From: Caecitellus pseudoparvulus
Taxonomy: Eukaryota > Bigyra: Bicosoecida
Assembly: GCA_965644315.1 (NCBI GenBank)
Contig: CBFFRQ010000069.1
Location: 186,001 to 250,000 of the forward strand
Reading direction: 5' to 3'
DNA: 64,000 bases
The position numbers and the translations under genes were made by a program. The notes beneath the pieces are model-generated. The model did not search any database and was not told where the DNA came from. It worked only from the letters and a program-made list of their open reading frames with translations. Below, in pieces: positions 19,764-30,232 of the stretch (position 1 is the first letter of the stretch; each line of letters starts with the position of its first letter).

Positions 19764-21888
19764 ATGGCAGGCAGCCGCCCACCTGGGGACTACCTCAATG
19801 TCTCTGGCGATCGAGCCGTTGCAGGCATGCTGGCGAAGCACGGGGAGGGTGCGTCGAGCCGCGAAGTGGGCGTGGCGAGATACAGGCACTGCACCAAACC
19901 CGCCCTCCACCTACGCCCGCCCGTGCAGGTGACGAAGCCGTCGTCTTCAGCGACTCCTTCATCAAGATCAACCGCAAGGACAAGCACCAGGACCGCGCGA
20001 TGCTGGTGTCGAACAAGGCCGTGTACAATTGCAAGAGCACCAACCTCAGCAAGTGCAAACGCCGCATTGCCCTCACCGCCATCGAGGGCATCACACAGAG
20101 CACTGTGTCGGACGAGTTCGTCCTGCATGTGCCGTCTGAGTACGACTACCGCTTCATGGGCCCTCGCAAAAGTGAAGCCATTGAGTGGATCCAAACTGCG
20201 AGGGAGCGCTTGACTGGGAAGTCCATCCCTGTGAATCAGTCTTCGCAAGTCGTGCTGAAGTCTGTGACGCTCACCCGCGTAGAGGCGGAGAAGCGGAAGT
20301 CTGTGAGTGCCTGTGTCGTCCTGTGTAGCATGCATGTGGCGCTCCATGGGCAGCACGAAGGCCTGGCAAGCCCTGCTGGCTTCATGGCGTTGCTGCTTGT
20401 CCGTCGAAGGTCCGCTGCTTGCCTTGCCGCGGCTGCCTCGCTGCCAAGCCCACCCTGATCTCCCTGATCAGCCTGCCCTGTCATGTTGGGAGACCTGGTG
20501 CTGGCTGCCATCCGTGGGCCGCGTGAAGGAGGGCGCCATCGTTACGTTGGGTGGCGAAGCTTGCAGCGTGTCACAAGCGAAGGTGCCGGTGCACGTACCC
20601 CGCTGGCTCTGCCTTATTGCTGCACTCTCGCCCGCCGCCCGCCCCACCTTTGCAGTTGGTCCCAGGCTCTGGCAGCTCGGCAGAATTCAAGGCTGAGCCG
20701 GTGGACTTTGGCTCTCCCTCCGCTCACGGCCTGGGCGCCATCATTGAGGAGGGCGATGGCGACGAAGACGATGCAGCTCACGCAGCCGCCGCGGCTGGTG
20801 GAGGCGGCAGCGGGGGCGGCAAGGAGGCCGAGGAAGGCGCTGCAGCCACCACTGGCTGGGCCCGCATGGAGACGTCCGTGACCATGGATGACTTTGAGCT
20901 GGTGAAGGTGCTGGGCCGGGGCTCCTTCGGCAAGGTCATCGCTGCACGCAAGCGCGGCGGGCCGGACCATGGCGCTATGTACGCCGTCAAGATCCTGAAC
21001 AAGAAGGTCATCGAGGAGCGGGAGCAGATTGAGCACACGCAGGCAGAGCGCGAGATCCTGGAGAGCATCGATCACCCCTTCCTCGTGGGGCTCAAGTACG
21101 CCTTCCAGACGCCCACCAAGCTGTACATGGTGCTGCCCATGTACAACGGCGGCGAGCTCTTCACCATCCTCAAGCGCGAGCGGCGCTTCAGTGAGGAGCG
21201 CACCCGCTTCTACGCTGCCGAGATTGCAGCCGGGCTGGGGCACCTGCACGCCAACGGCATCATCTACCGCGACTTGAAGCCGGAGAACTTGCTGCTGGAC
21301 ACGGACGGGCACATTGGCATTACCGACTTCGGCCTGTCCAAGCGGGTGGGCCCTGACGAGAAGTCCCAGACGTTCTGCGGCACGCCAGAGTACCTGGCAC
21401 CGGAGATCATCAATGATGACGGCCACGACAAGAACGTGGACTGGTGGAGCTTCGGCATCCTCGTGTACGAGATGATGGCGGGGCGCCCCCCTTTCTACAC
21501 CTCCAACCACCAGAAGATGTACGAACTCATCACTCGAGGCAAGCTTGTGTTCCCCTCTGCCTTCAGTGCTGAGGCCAAGGACTTCCTGCAAAAGATCCTG
21601 GTGCAGGACCCAGCTGCGCGCCTGGGTGGTGGCCCTGAAGACTTGGAGGAGATGAAGAAGCACCCTTTCTTCGCCAGCATCGACTGGGATGCGCTGCTGG
21701 CCCGCAAGGTGACGCCTCCCTTCAAGCCTGCCGTGCACGGCGACGATGACTTCCGCAACTTCGACAAGGAGTTCACGAGCGAGACGGTTCAAGACACCTT
21801 TGTGCCGGAGAGCACCCTGCACGAGGCGGCTGATGCCTTCACTGGCTTCACCTTTGCAGGGGAGTCGGCCATTGGGGCTGCCAAGTAG
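19764..21888 (+). CDS. AGC-family serine/threonine kinase with N-terminal PH-like lipid-binding domain
   Basis: A growth-signalling kinase of the AKT/S6K/SGK type. Exons are 19764-19848, 19929-20302, 20472-20582 and 20656-21888, giving about 600 residues; the third exon is the least certain. The N-terminal domain (about residues 30-150) carries VVFSDSFIKINRKDKHQDRA and DEFVLHVPSEYDYRF, resembling the PH-like tail-homology-1 domain of class I myosins. An acidic Gly/Ala linker leads to the kinase: GRGSFGKV, VKILNKKV, YRDLKPENLLLD, DFGLSK, and an activation loop with KSQTFCGTPEYLAPE whose Thr is the PDK1-type site. The C-terminal tail has the hydrophobic motif FTGFTF. All catalytic residues are present, so it should be active and controlled by phosphorylation at the loop and tail. 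Confidence 0.88.
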
Positions 21889-22143
21889 TAGGCTGCGCGT
21901 GTCGGCGGCAGCGTGGACGCTTCGCCCCTCGCTGCCAAGCCCCTCACCACGCATTGTGTTGCTGCCGGTGTCCATTTTCCTGTGCCTTTCTTCCTCATGA
22001 AAAATGCACGGGCGTCACTTTTCCTCCCCATGTGGAGGGGCCAACTTCCGCACCTGCACGCAACACGCCGGCAACACAACAACACAATCGCAGCGAGAGG
22101 CAGAAGCCGAAACAGGGACTAAACACTAGCAAGATGTGTAGCC

Positions 22144-23271
22144 ATGGCTGGACTTGCAGCCCGAGTTCTGCAGTGCAAGCCACCACAGAACCAGGGCACA
22201 GTCCGTGAGTCAAGTCCAGAGCCCAAGCAGCGCACCATTCCCTCGTCGCCGCTGTCCCCGGTAGAAAAGCTGCAACAAGCGCATGCCACCTTTCCTGAAC
22301 TGACGCCTGAGCATCCACATTCCCCTGGACGACTTCGCCGCAAGGATGATTCCCCCACCGCCCGAATCACCTGCTCCGTTTGCCTGCAGGCGCACTCCCC
22401 CGATGCATACAACGTCTACAACCTCAGGCGGCGCCATGGCGCCCAGCGCCGCTGTTTGGCTTGCTGCAAGGCTGCTTGGACTGACCGGGAGCAGTCTGAT
22501 CGCACTCGCTTCGCCATGGCGGCTGTGAGCCATTCTCAGCCGTGGATGGCTGTGCGCGATGGCAACCTCGGAGCGCTGGCTGCCTTTGTGCGAGACGGCA
22601 CCTTGACTCGGCAAAGCAGGAACCCGAACACGGGGAGAACACTCTTGATGGAAGCTGGCTTTTCCGGCCAGCCTGACATTGTGGAGTGGCTGCTGGAGCA
22701 CGGTGCAGACGTGCACTTGCGGGGCCGCTTTGGCGCTGAGACGCCCCTCCACATGGCGGTGCTGGGAGACTGCGTGGACTGCGCAGGCGCCATGCTCATC
22801 GCAGGAGCTGGTCTCAACGCCACCAACAAAGCTGGCCAAACGCCCATGCACCTGCTGCGCAGCCTGGAAATGGCGCAGTTCCTCATCCAGCAGGGTGCCC
22901 GGGACGACCTTCCGGACAAGTTCGGTCGAACCCCACATGCAGTGGCTGCAGCAGACCCCGAGCAGTGGAAAATAGAGCGCTTCCTATCACGCCAACTCCT
23001 CGAGCGGTCCAAGAGGGAGCAGGCGAGGGCCAAAGCTCTGCGGCAACGCAGAGCGGCGGCGCAACGACAGGCTGCACAGGACAGCCGTGCGGCTCTCAAG
23101 GCCAAGAAAGCTGCATTTGCATTGCAGCGCCAGCGCAGGCTCAAGGAAGAGTACATGAACTGGCGTCGAGGTGGGGCAGAGCTCAGTCGTTCGACGCTAC
23201 AGGCCCGCAGTGCCAGCAGTAAGGTGCTGGCCGGCGCCGGCAGCAGCGTGCTGACGCACACAATGATCTAA
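22144..23271 (+). CDS. Ankyrin-repeat protein with Cys-rich motif and basic coiled tail
   Basis: Intronless, 375 residues. The N-terminal about 75 residues are Pro/Ser-rich. A small Cys cluster follows (CSVCLQAHS and CLACCKAAW), spaced like a zinc-binding ribbon. Four ankyrin units come next (TGRTLLMEAGFSGQPDIVEW, AETPLHMAVLGDCVDCAGAM, KAGQTPMHLLRSLEMAQFLI, FGRTPHAVAAADPEQW). The C-terminal about 100 residues form a highly basic Ala/Arg/Gln helix (RQRRAAAQRQAAQDSR). Such proteins act as scaffolds; no partner is suggested by the neighbours. It converges on the SLC38A9-like gene with 23 bases between stop codons. Confidence 0.75.
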   Translation: MAGLAARVLQCKPPQNQGTVRESSPEPKQRTIPSSPLSPVEKLQQAHATFPELTPEHPHSPGRLRRKDDSPTARITCSVCLQAHSPDAYNVYNLRRRHGAQRRCLACCKAAWTDREQSDRTRFAMAAVSHSQPWMAVRDGNLGALAAFVRDGTLTRQSRNPNTGRTLLMEAGFSGQPDIVEWLLEHGADVHLRGRFGAETPLHMAVLGDCVDCAGAMLIAGAGLNATNKAGQTPMHLLRSLEMAQFLIQQGARDDLPDKFGRTPHAVAAADPEQWKIERFLSRQLLERSKREQARAKALRQRRAAAQRQAAQDSRAALKAKKAAFALQRQRRLKEEYMNWRRGGAELSRSTLQARSASSKVLAGAGSSVLTHTMI

Positions 23272-23294
23272 TTGGTGGGCGCAGTGCGTTTGCC

Positions 23295-25239
23295 TCACGT
23301 CAGCTGGGGCACAAACTGCACCACGAGGAACAGCAACCCAACCAGCAGGACACCACCGTGCAGGACGCTGCGCAGCGGGGTCAGGGTCCCTGCCTTGGTC
23401 TGCGCAAGGCGGTCAATGATGATGGGCACGACAAAGATGAGGACAATGCCACAGATGGCGCCGGAGAAGCGCGTCACCACAGCGACGTTCACATTCAAGG
23501 CGGCAAACGTGTATGTCACCGCCACAATCAGGATGTTCAGAGCGACGACCTTCCACAGGCTGGGAAAGGGGGCGCCGAGCAGGAAGCCGTACACCTGCGT
23601 GCGGATGATGAACATGAGCACGGGGAAAACCGTCATCAGCTGGCAAAACAGAGACAGGCGTGCCGTGAAGGCGTACAGGTCCTCTCGGTTGTGCAGGTTG
23701 GTGCCGAACATCTCCAGGAAGTTGCCGGCCAGTTGGGCACCCGCCTTGCGGTCACCGAAGCCAATGTACCCGAGAGTGCCGATGACCATGTAGCAGGTGG
23801 CAGCAACGACGAAAGCCGTGCGAATGTCCCGGTGCTTGGTGGCAGGGTCTGCCTGCTTCGTAATGGGCTGGATGATGTTGTGGATGAAGAAGGACAGCAT
23901 GGCCGCACCTCCCAGGGCGCCTGCGCCCTCCCGAATGCCCCACGCGATCTGCAACCGGCCATCAGGCAGCTCTCCAGGTCCCTCCATGCCGAGAGTGGGG
24001 ACAAATAGCACCTTGTCTGAAATCCACGAGTGCACGCCGTGGTACGAAATGAACACGATGGTGTACGTGACGAAGAAGAAGCCGCCCGAGGACAGCTTCA
24101 CGAGCAGGCTCATGTCCCGCAAGCTGGCAAGGGGCAGCACAACCAAGGGGGCCACCGCTGCGAGGGGGCGCGACCACCCCTCGCCAGTCCCCCCTGCTGC
24201 CTCCACAATGCTCTGCACAACTTGGTACAGGGACTCCTGCATAAGGATGTGGTAGATGATGCAGGCGCCCAAGATGACGAGGTTGCTCATGGCCCACGAC
24301 ACAGCACGCCAGCGGCCTCCAAGCCAGAAGTCCACGAACTGCGAGAACTCTTCAAACCCTTTGCCGTGACTGACCACGAGGATGCAGGTGAAGCAGGACA
24401 CGAAGCCGATAAAGCCAAGGATGGCCAGGCCCATGGCGATGCCAGAGCGGGCAAAGAGGTAAGGCAGAGCCACGATTGTGGTGCCAATCATGGTGTTCAC
24501 CATTGTAGTAATGGTTTGCCTGCAGGGCGAGAGTGGGGCTCGATGTGAAGGCAGCTGCCCAGAACGTCAGGCTGCGGCACCACGCCACAGGCGTGGTTTG
24601 TGCCGACAGAGTCATGAACAGTGCCGGCAGCAGCTGCAAAGGCGACCCACGCACCAGCTGCTCTGATACTTGTTGTCATCCACCGTCGGCAGCCCAAACA
24701 CTGCGCAGGGGCAAGCAGGCAGCCAGTGCCGAGCAGTGCGTGCTCAAAGCAGCCCAAGTGCACTGCAGCAAGGCGCCCGGTAGCGGCGCGGACCAAGCGC
24801 AGGGGCACGGAGCGCCGTGGCACGCACATTGAGGAGGGATCACACTTTCAGGAGGGGCTAGGAAGCTGTCCGTGCGAGGACGCGGTGTGGAGGGCGCCTG
24901 CCCTGGAATCCGGGGTGACGCTTGTGCCTGGCTGCGAAGGGCCGAATAATACCTCATCTTTGAGCCCAGCAGCGTCGTGCGGGATGGATTCCAAGCCCGG
25001 CGATCGCGGGATGGAGTCGTGCTGCCACGCTTTGTGCCGCCACGGCTGACACTTGGGCTGGGTGATGAGCCATCGTCGTGTACGGACGTGGGCGTGGCCC
25101 TGCCTTGCAGCAGTGGAGACGCGCCCACGCTCAGCTGGGAGGGGGAATCTGCCCCTGGCACCGTGACGACGGAATGCGCGGGCTGGTTCAAGGACGTGTC
25201 GCTGCTGGGCAGGGCAGTGTATCCCTCTGCGCTCGTCAT
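23295..25239 (-). CDS. SLC38A9: SLC38A9-like amino acid transporter (AAAP family)
   Basis: A multi-pass transporter resembling SLC38A9, which in animals exports amino acids from lysosomes and reports arginine to mTORC1. Exons are 25239-24828, 24700-24655 and 23295-24519, giving about 560 residues; both introns (127 and 135 bases) start with GTGCGT. The cytosolic N-terminus of about 150 residues is Ser/Thr/Pro-rich and contains MRYYSALRSQ and APPESVIPPQLFGLP, matching the YYSRL and VIPPEL segments of SLC38A9. The 46-base middle exon supplies LPTVDDNKYQSSW. The transporter core starts ITTMVNTMIGTTIVALPYLF and shows about eleven hydrophobic segments. The match of the N-terminal motifs makes this more specific than a generic SLC38 call, but function in arginine sensing is inference. 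Confidence 0.85.
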
Positions 25240-25636
25240 GGCTGCTGCAGGGCTCGGCGAGGCGGGTGTGGGTCCACCTTGGAGCCTGTGCCGGACTCGG
25301 GCTGACTCGCACCGCGACAAGGGCACTGCAGCCCCTCGCACAACAGGCAAGCATGGGGACGCCTGGGCGGCGTGGTGATGTGTGATTTTTGCATGCGGAG
25401 GTTCGTTGCGTTGCGCCCCCAAGCTGCTGAGCTGCAGCCTTGAGCACGGGTGTCAGGGGGGGGGGCTCACCCGCCCATTGCGAGGAGAGGCGGAGTCCGG
25501 GACAAAACCACGCCACAGGGGCACAGAACATGGAACGGGATGGTTGAGTAGTGTTCTTTCCGATGCATTTTTGTGCAGTGAAGGCTTGCCACGTTTGCCT
25601 CACGCTGTCAGGAAGTGCCACAACCAAGTGGGAACC
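25240..25636. other. Divergent intergenic region (SLC38A9-like / NOPCHAP1)
   Basis: This 397-base region lies between diverging starts and holds both promoters. There is a run of ten G at about 25457-25466. No exon or RNA gene is visible. Confidence 0.5.
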
Positions 25637-26247
25637 ATGGCTGCGCAAGAAGACTCTTCTGGCTCTGCACCAGCAGGTGACGCGCTGCCCCAGGGGTCCG
25701 TCACTCGTGAGCGACTTGAAGTAGGCAGCACCTCTGTGCCACTGGGACATGGCACAGTGATTCGCGGTGAAAAGCCATCCATGGACTTCATGCAGCTGGG
25801 CCCTTCGCCCTGTGAGCAGCAGTCAATTTCCGCAACTGCACTGCTCCCCAGAGCCACACGCCGACGCCGCACCGTGCGCCCTATGCAGTGCTGGGGCGAC
25901 TGGGTGCCTTCATGCCTGCTATGAAGACTGCGAACCAGGAGCTGCAAGGCCGCATCGCGTCGGAAGGTGCTGATGCTGTGAACCTCGAAGTGCTGGCTCC
26001 AGAATCAACAGGCCACATCGAAATGGTGAGCCACGCCCCAACTGCGGCAGAGCGAGCTGAGCGTAAGGAATTCCCCCGCCCCGTTCCTTTCTCGCAGAAC
26101 CTTCAGGTTGGCGAAATTCCCGATGCCCTCGTGTCCGATGATGAGGACGGCGCTGCGCCGCCTGAGGGAGCCGCGGGCACACAGGCGTCCTCGGCTGCCG
26201 TGCAAGCAGCCACAGACGAAGAAGACAAGGATGTCAGTCTTGACTAG
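25637..26247 (+). CDS. NOPCHAP1: NOPCHAP1-like box C/D snoRNP assembly chaperone (DUF4598)
   Basis: A small nucleolar assembly factor. In animals NOPCHAP1 bridges NOP58 and the R2TP/RUVBL complex while box C/D snoRNPs form. Two exons (25637-25811 and 25889-26247; a 77-base intron) give 177 residues. The splice creates the family's core LLGRLGAFMPAMKTANQELQ, comparable to the LDRLxxFLPQMxxANExL helix of the human protein. It is followed by NLEVLAPESTGHIEMVSHAP and by an acidic tail containing VSDDEDGAAPPEG. The first 58 residues are low-complexity. The stop codon lies inside the last codons of MLH3 on the other strand. Confidence 0.8.
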
Positions 26248-28382
26248 TTGGCACCCATGAATGGATAGGGGCGATGGAAGGGCGCCCATGGGCGCAGGTG
26301 AAAGGTGACTCCACCTCAGCCAGCCGCCCAAGCAACGTCACCATGCTCTTCCTGGACATCGGCGTGTTGAACATGACAGCTCCCCGGCATGCTCGCCCAC
26401 GCAGCACGCGCATGGCAGCAGGTGGCATCACTGCCCATGCATGCTGCTGCAGCCCGGCAGGGGCGCGCCGTATGCCCTCCAAGAACTCCCACACGTCAGA
26501 CACGGACAGCGGCAGCCGGGCCACCACCGGCAGGGTCAAAAGAGCGCCTGTGTCGCCAACCTGCACACCCCAAGCTCGTGCTGCTGAGCTTGTTGCAGCG
26601 CACAGTAGGGGCTCCGGGACGGCGCACGGCCGTGGATTCGCTACCTTGGCCACCACTGGCAAGGTCAGGTCAGTGTCCTCAAACCGACAGCCAGCGGCTG
26701 CCCCCGTCGCCTTGTCTTCAATGCTAAGCGGGCGTGTTATGTGTGGCGCGAGCTCAGCATGCTGCACTTGTGCTGGCCCCTCGCTCTCTGCCATGACTTG
26801 CCTCCTGGCATGCACTGTCAGCCAGTGCAACCTGACACGCTCGTGCGCTGCGTGCTGGTCAATGAATGCAAGTGTCACTTCACCATGCTGACCGGGCGCT
26901 ACGACCGCGATGAACTTGTGGTCTACTTGCCCGACAACATAGGCTGCTTTGAGGAAAGCGCGGGTGAGGGAACCTGCGGGTGGGCGTCCGCAGCGCAGAG
27001 GCAGCTCTGGAGAAGACCGAGTCATGGAGCCAAGCGACCGTGAGAATGCCTCGATAAGGCCATGCACATGCGAAGTTGAAACTTTGTGAGAGAAAAGGTC
27101 AGATTCTGTGCCTGGCATACTGAGAGCGTGAGCCAGATCCCATGATGTTCCCGGCGGGGGCTCCCACTCCGCATGCTTGGGGTGGAGGGGCGCAGCGTGT
27201 GCGAGCTGGGTCCCAAAGGCGCCGTGCACAGCCCTTTGTGCCAACTGTCGCAGCCCCTCGAAGTCTCCGACCACAATTTCTTGCTTGTCAGCACTGAAGT
27301 TCATGTCCACGTCCCCGGCAGTCACGGAGAAGTGCAGCAGGTACGTCGGATGCAGGCCCGCTGCAGCGCCAGGCACGCCCACCATGGACGGCTTGCTGCG
27401 TCGCACGCGCAGGTCCCGAAGTGACGCATGCTCAACTGAACGCAACAGAGAGTGCACTGTCGTGGACAAGGTCTCGAACTGGGGCCCATGGGTCCATTCT
27501 TGGCAGTTCACCAGAAGCACCTGGCCTGCCGCCGAAGGCGCGCCAACACCAACGTACCCCTCGACTCTGCATCCTCGAATATGGGCCGTTTCCAAGCGAC
27601 GAAGAGCTGTCCCCTGAAGCTGATCAGCGTCATCGCTGTTGAGCCCCTGCTCGTCCTCAGTCACGGGGAATCCGAGCAAGCTTGATAAGAGCTCCTCTGT
27701 GGACCGCTGCGCAGTGCATAGCAGCGTCTCCCCGTTCCAAGTCAGCTGAATGCTGCACCCTACACAGATGGAGAAGAGGAGCATGTCGCGTCGGATGGCA
27801 GCTGACTGCTTCTTAGCGTCCCTGGGAAGCCTTAAGGGGGCTTGGTGAAACACACCGTGGCAAGTCACCGAGGTACCATGGTGATCCACTGGCGCACGCC
27901 GCACACTGACGCGTGCGTCAAGCAGAGTTGCAGCCACTGCAGAGCCTCTCACAGAGCTGGATATTGACACCACCTTGCAGCACTCCATCGCTGCGTGGAG
28001 CGCCTGCCCTCGGTACCCGAAAGCCCCACCCCCGCTGCTGCGGCTGCCGTTGCCAGCCTTCGACGTGGCGCCAGACTGCCCCGCCAGCAACAGGCTCTGC
28101 AGGGCAATGCCGTGCCCGTCATCGACAACCGTGACACTTGCCGAGACCGGCGTGGATACATACGATATGGAGACCTTGATGCAGGAAGCTCGGCTGTCTG
28201 CTGCGTTCGCGACGACTGCAAGGTTTTTACGGCGCGTTGCAGAGCGTGAAACGTCAGCGTGCTCAAACTGAAACGCGGGCCACGGACTCACGCTCGTGCA
28301 CGAGTTGGTGCAGTGACACAAGTGTGAATCCTGCAGAGTGGATTTCGGGGCTGGCACTGCCGCCCGTGCTCTGCAAACTCAT
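26234..28382 (-). CDS. MLH3: DNA mismatch repair protein MLH3 (MutL homologue)
   Basis: MutL-family ATPase. With MLH1 it forms MutL-gamma, which nicks DNA in meiotic crossover resolution and some mismatch repair. Exons are 28382-28292 and 28215-26234 with a 76-base intron, giving 690 residues. The splice restores ATPase motif I: LHQLVHELVANAADSRAS, supplying the catalytic Glu and Asn. Motif II (VVDDGHGI) and the lid (GAFGYRGQALHAAMECC) follow. The C-terminal domain has LAFIDQHAAHERVRLHW, RACRGAVMF and FTCAHGRPSIAP, the MLH3 order. The endonuclease signature DQHA(x)2E(x)4E lacks its last Glu, which is His here. At 690 residues it lacks the very long middle linker of vertebrate MLH3. It begins 57 bases after the B55 stop codon and overlaps NOPCHAP1 at its 3' end. 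Confidence 0.88.
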
Positions 28383-28438
28383 GCCCAAGCGAGACCTGGC
28401 GCTGCACAGCGGCTGCCCTGGAGGCATGCTCTGCTGCA

Positions 28439-30232
28439 TCAGTAGCCGTCCCCATCAGCACCTTGGTGCACATGATACTTGCTTTCTTGGCCAGCTGGGG
28501 TTTGAGAAGGCCGGTGTTGATCACTGGCGAAGCTGGCAGATGACCCCCCCGCGCTGCTGGCCACTGAAGCTGAGTGTGAAGTCTCACGCGTGACAGGGAC
28601 ACTAGCGTCCGCTGCAGAGCGTGGGGAGGTAAAGAGTGAGAGGCTGGAGAGACCTGCAACTGCCAGCACATCAAGAGAAGGGTGCCACGTGTAGTGCAAG
28701 AGCTTCTTCGTGAAGTCAGTCATGGACACGGGGCGGGCAGGCGGGGACCAAGCGGTGCCCGCGGCACTCAGTCGGCGCACGCTGGCAGATGGGGCGAGGG
28801 TGTTCAGATCCAGGCGTTGCTCCGTGCCAGCGACAGCATCCACCACGAGCAGCTGGTCATCGTACGTCCCCGTTGCGAATCTCCTGCCGTCCCAGCAAGG
28901 GGATATTCTGAACTTGTCAAAGATGCACTCCGTCTCGAACATGTCCTCCAAGTGTGCCGACAGGTGCTCTTGGATCGGAATGCGGTGCAAGGGTGTGCCT
29001 GGCTTGCGGACATCCCACACCTTGGCGCTGAGATAGTCCCGTGAGAAGATGAAAGCGCCATCCGGGGAGAACTGCACGTCCATGATGTTGCGGGCCAGAG
29101 CGCTGTACGAGTCGTGCTCTTCAGTCCCGGGGAAGTCCACAAACTCTGCGAGGGGGGGCAGCACAGGTGCATGGCAGGTGGCCTTGGACCACACATGGGC
29201 AGCCTTGGCCAGCACGCACGTTGACTCCCGTCGTCGCACAAGGCAGATTGGCGCATGTCCGCCATGCGCACGCGGCCTTGGGAGGAGCCAAACGCGAACA
29301 AGTGCGCCTCCCTCGGGTGAAACTGAGCGGTGGTGATGACTTCCATCAACTCGTCCATGGAGGAAGGCTTCATGTCCACAATGTCTGAGCAGGCACAGCG
29401 GGGCGCAGTGCACACACTTGACTTGCACAGGGGGGAGTGCGCACAGCGGACGCACTGAAGCTGGACTTGGGGCGCTCAAAGTCCCAGATGTTGATGCGCA
29501 GGTCGTCCGCAGACAGAAAGGTCTGTCCGTCACTGCACGTGCTGATGCTATTGATGTGGTAAGCGTGGGCATTGTTGAATGTCCGACGCTGCGAAGCTAC
29601 AACGCTGCGCTCGCCAGCCGTCAGCTGGGGCACAGTGAGGCGTTTGATGGGCGGCTGGCCCCCGAAACGCCCACGCTGCACATTCATCGTGGACACCGCC
29701 CTAAGACGGCGCTCTGTGACTCGCCATAGCTTGATAGTTTTGTCTGCAAGGGCGGGGGGAGCGGGCATGGTGCTTGGGCTGGGTGCAGGCAGGGAGCCGA
29801 GCACGGCTGCTGCTGAGCGGGCACGGCGCACACACCGTTTGTCGTCAGGAGCGCGAGGGAGGCCGCCCGCCCACGACACCAGGCGATGTGGTTGATTTTT
29901 TCTTCGATGTCCATGCTCTTCAAGTAGTCGAACTCCGACTCGTGGCTTTGAAACTCGGCGTAGAATTTATACTGCGGGCCTGGGCCCTCCGCCGCCCCAC
30001 CGGCGGCGTCTTGCTGCTGGAACACGACGACGCGCCCCCCCCTGTCGCCGGTTGCAAGGTGCTGCCCATCATACGAGAACTGCACGGCGGTGAGCGTGTC
30101 AGCATCGACAAAATGCTGCGGTTCACGGTCCCCAAAGCACTGTGAGAACTGCCAGTCAGGGCCGGTGGCGGCAGTCGCTCCAGAGCTTGGGCCTTGCTCC
30201 CCCGGAGCAAGGGCGGAGCTGATGGATGCCAT
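28439..30232 (-). CDS. PPP2R2: Protein phosphatase 2A regulatory subunit B55 (WD40)
   Basis: A seven-bladed propeller that targets PP2A to substrates, notably at mitotic exit. Four exons (30232-29836, 29743-29456, 29384-29220, 29145-28439; introns 92, 71 and 74 bases) give 518 residues. Diagnostic strings: LATGDRGGRVVVFQQQ, FQSHESEFDYLKSMDIEEKI, NNAHAYHINSIS, LSADDLRINIWDFERP, SSFNIVDMKPSSMDELMEVI and FSRDYLSAKVWDVRK. These run in the same order as human B55. The C-terminus carries about 60 extra Ser/His-rich residues after the last blade (SHSASVASSAGGSSASF) that I cannot match to the family. The blade that supplies substrate-binding acidic residues appears intact. Confidence 0.93.

Noticed and set aside
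20614-21975. Minus-strand open frame of about 450 codons
   Set aside because: It mirrors the AGC kinase; its His/Val/Leu-rich composition is what the complement of GC-rich kinase codons gives.
19764-25239. A dedicated mTORC1 gene cluster (AGC kinase, SLC38A9-like transporter)
   Set aside because: The two genes are separated by an ankyrin gene, lie on different strands, and other neighbours are unrelated; proximity is probably chance.
25450-25470. Run of ten G
   Set aside because: Too short and isolated for a telomeric or G-quadruplex array; probably GC-rich background in a promoter.
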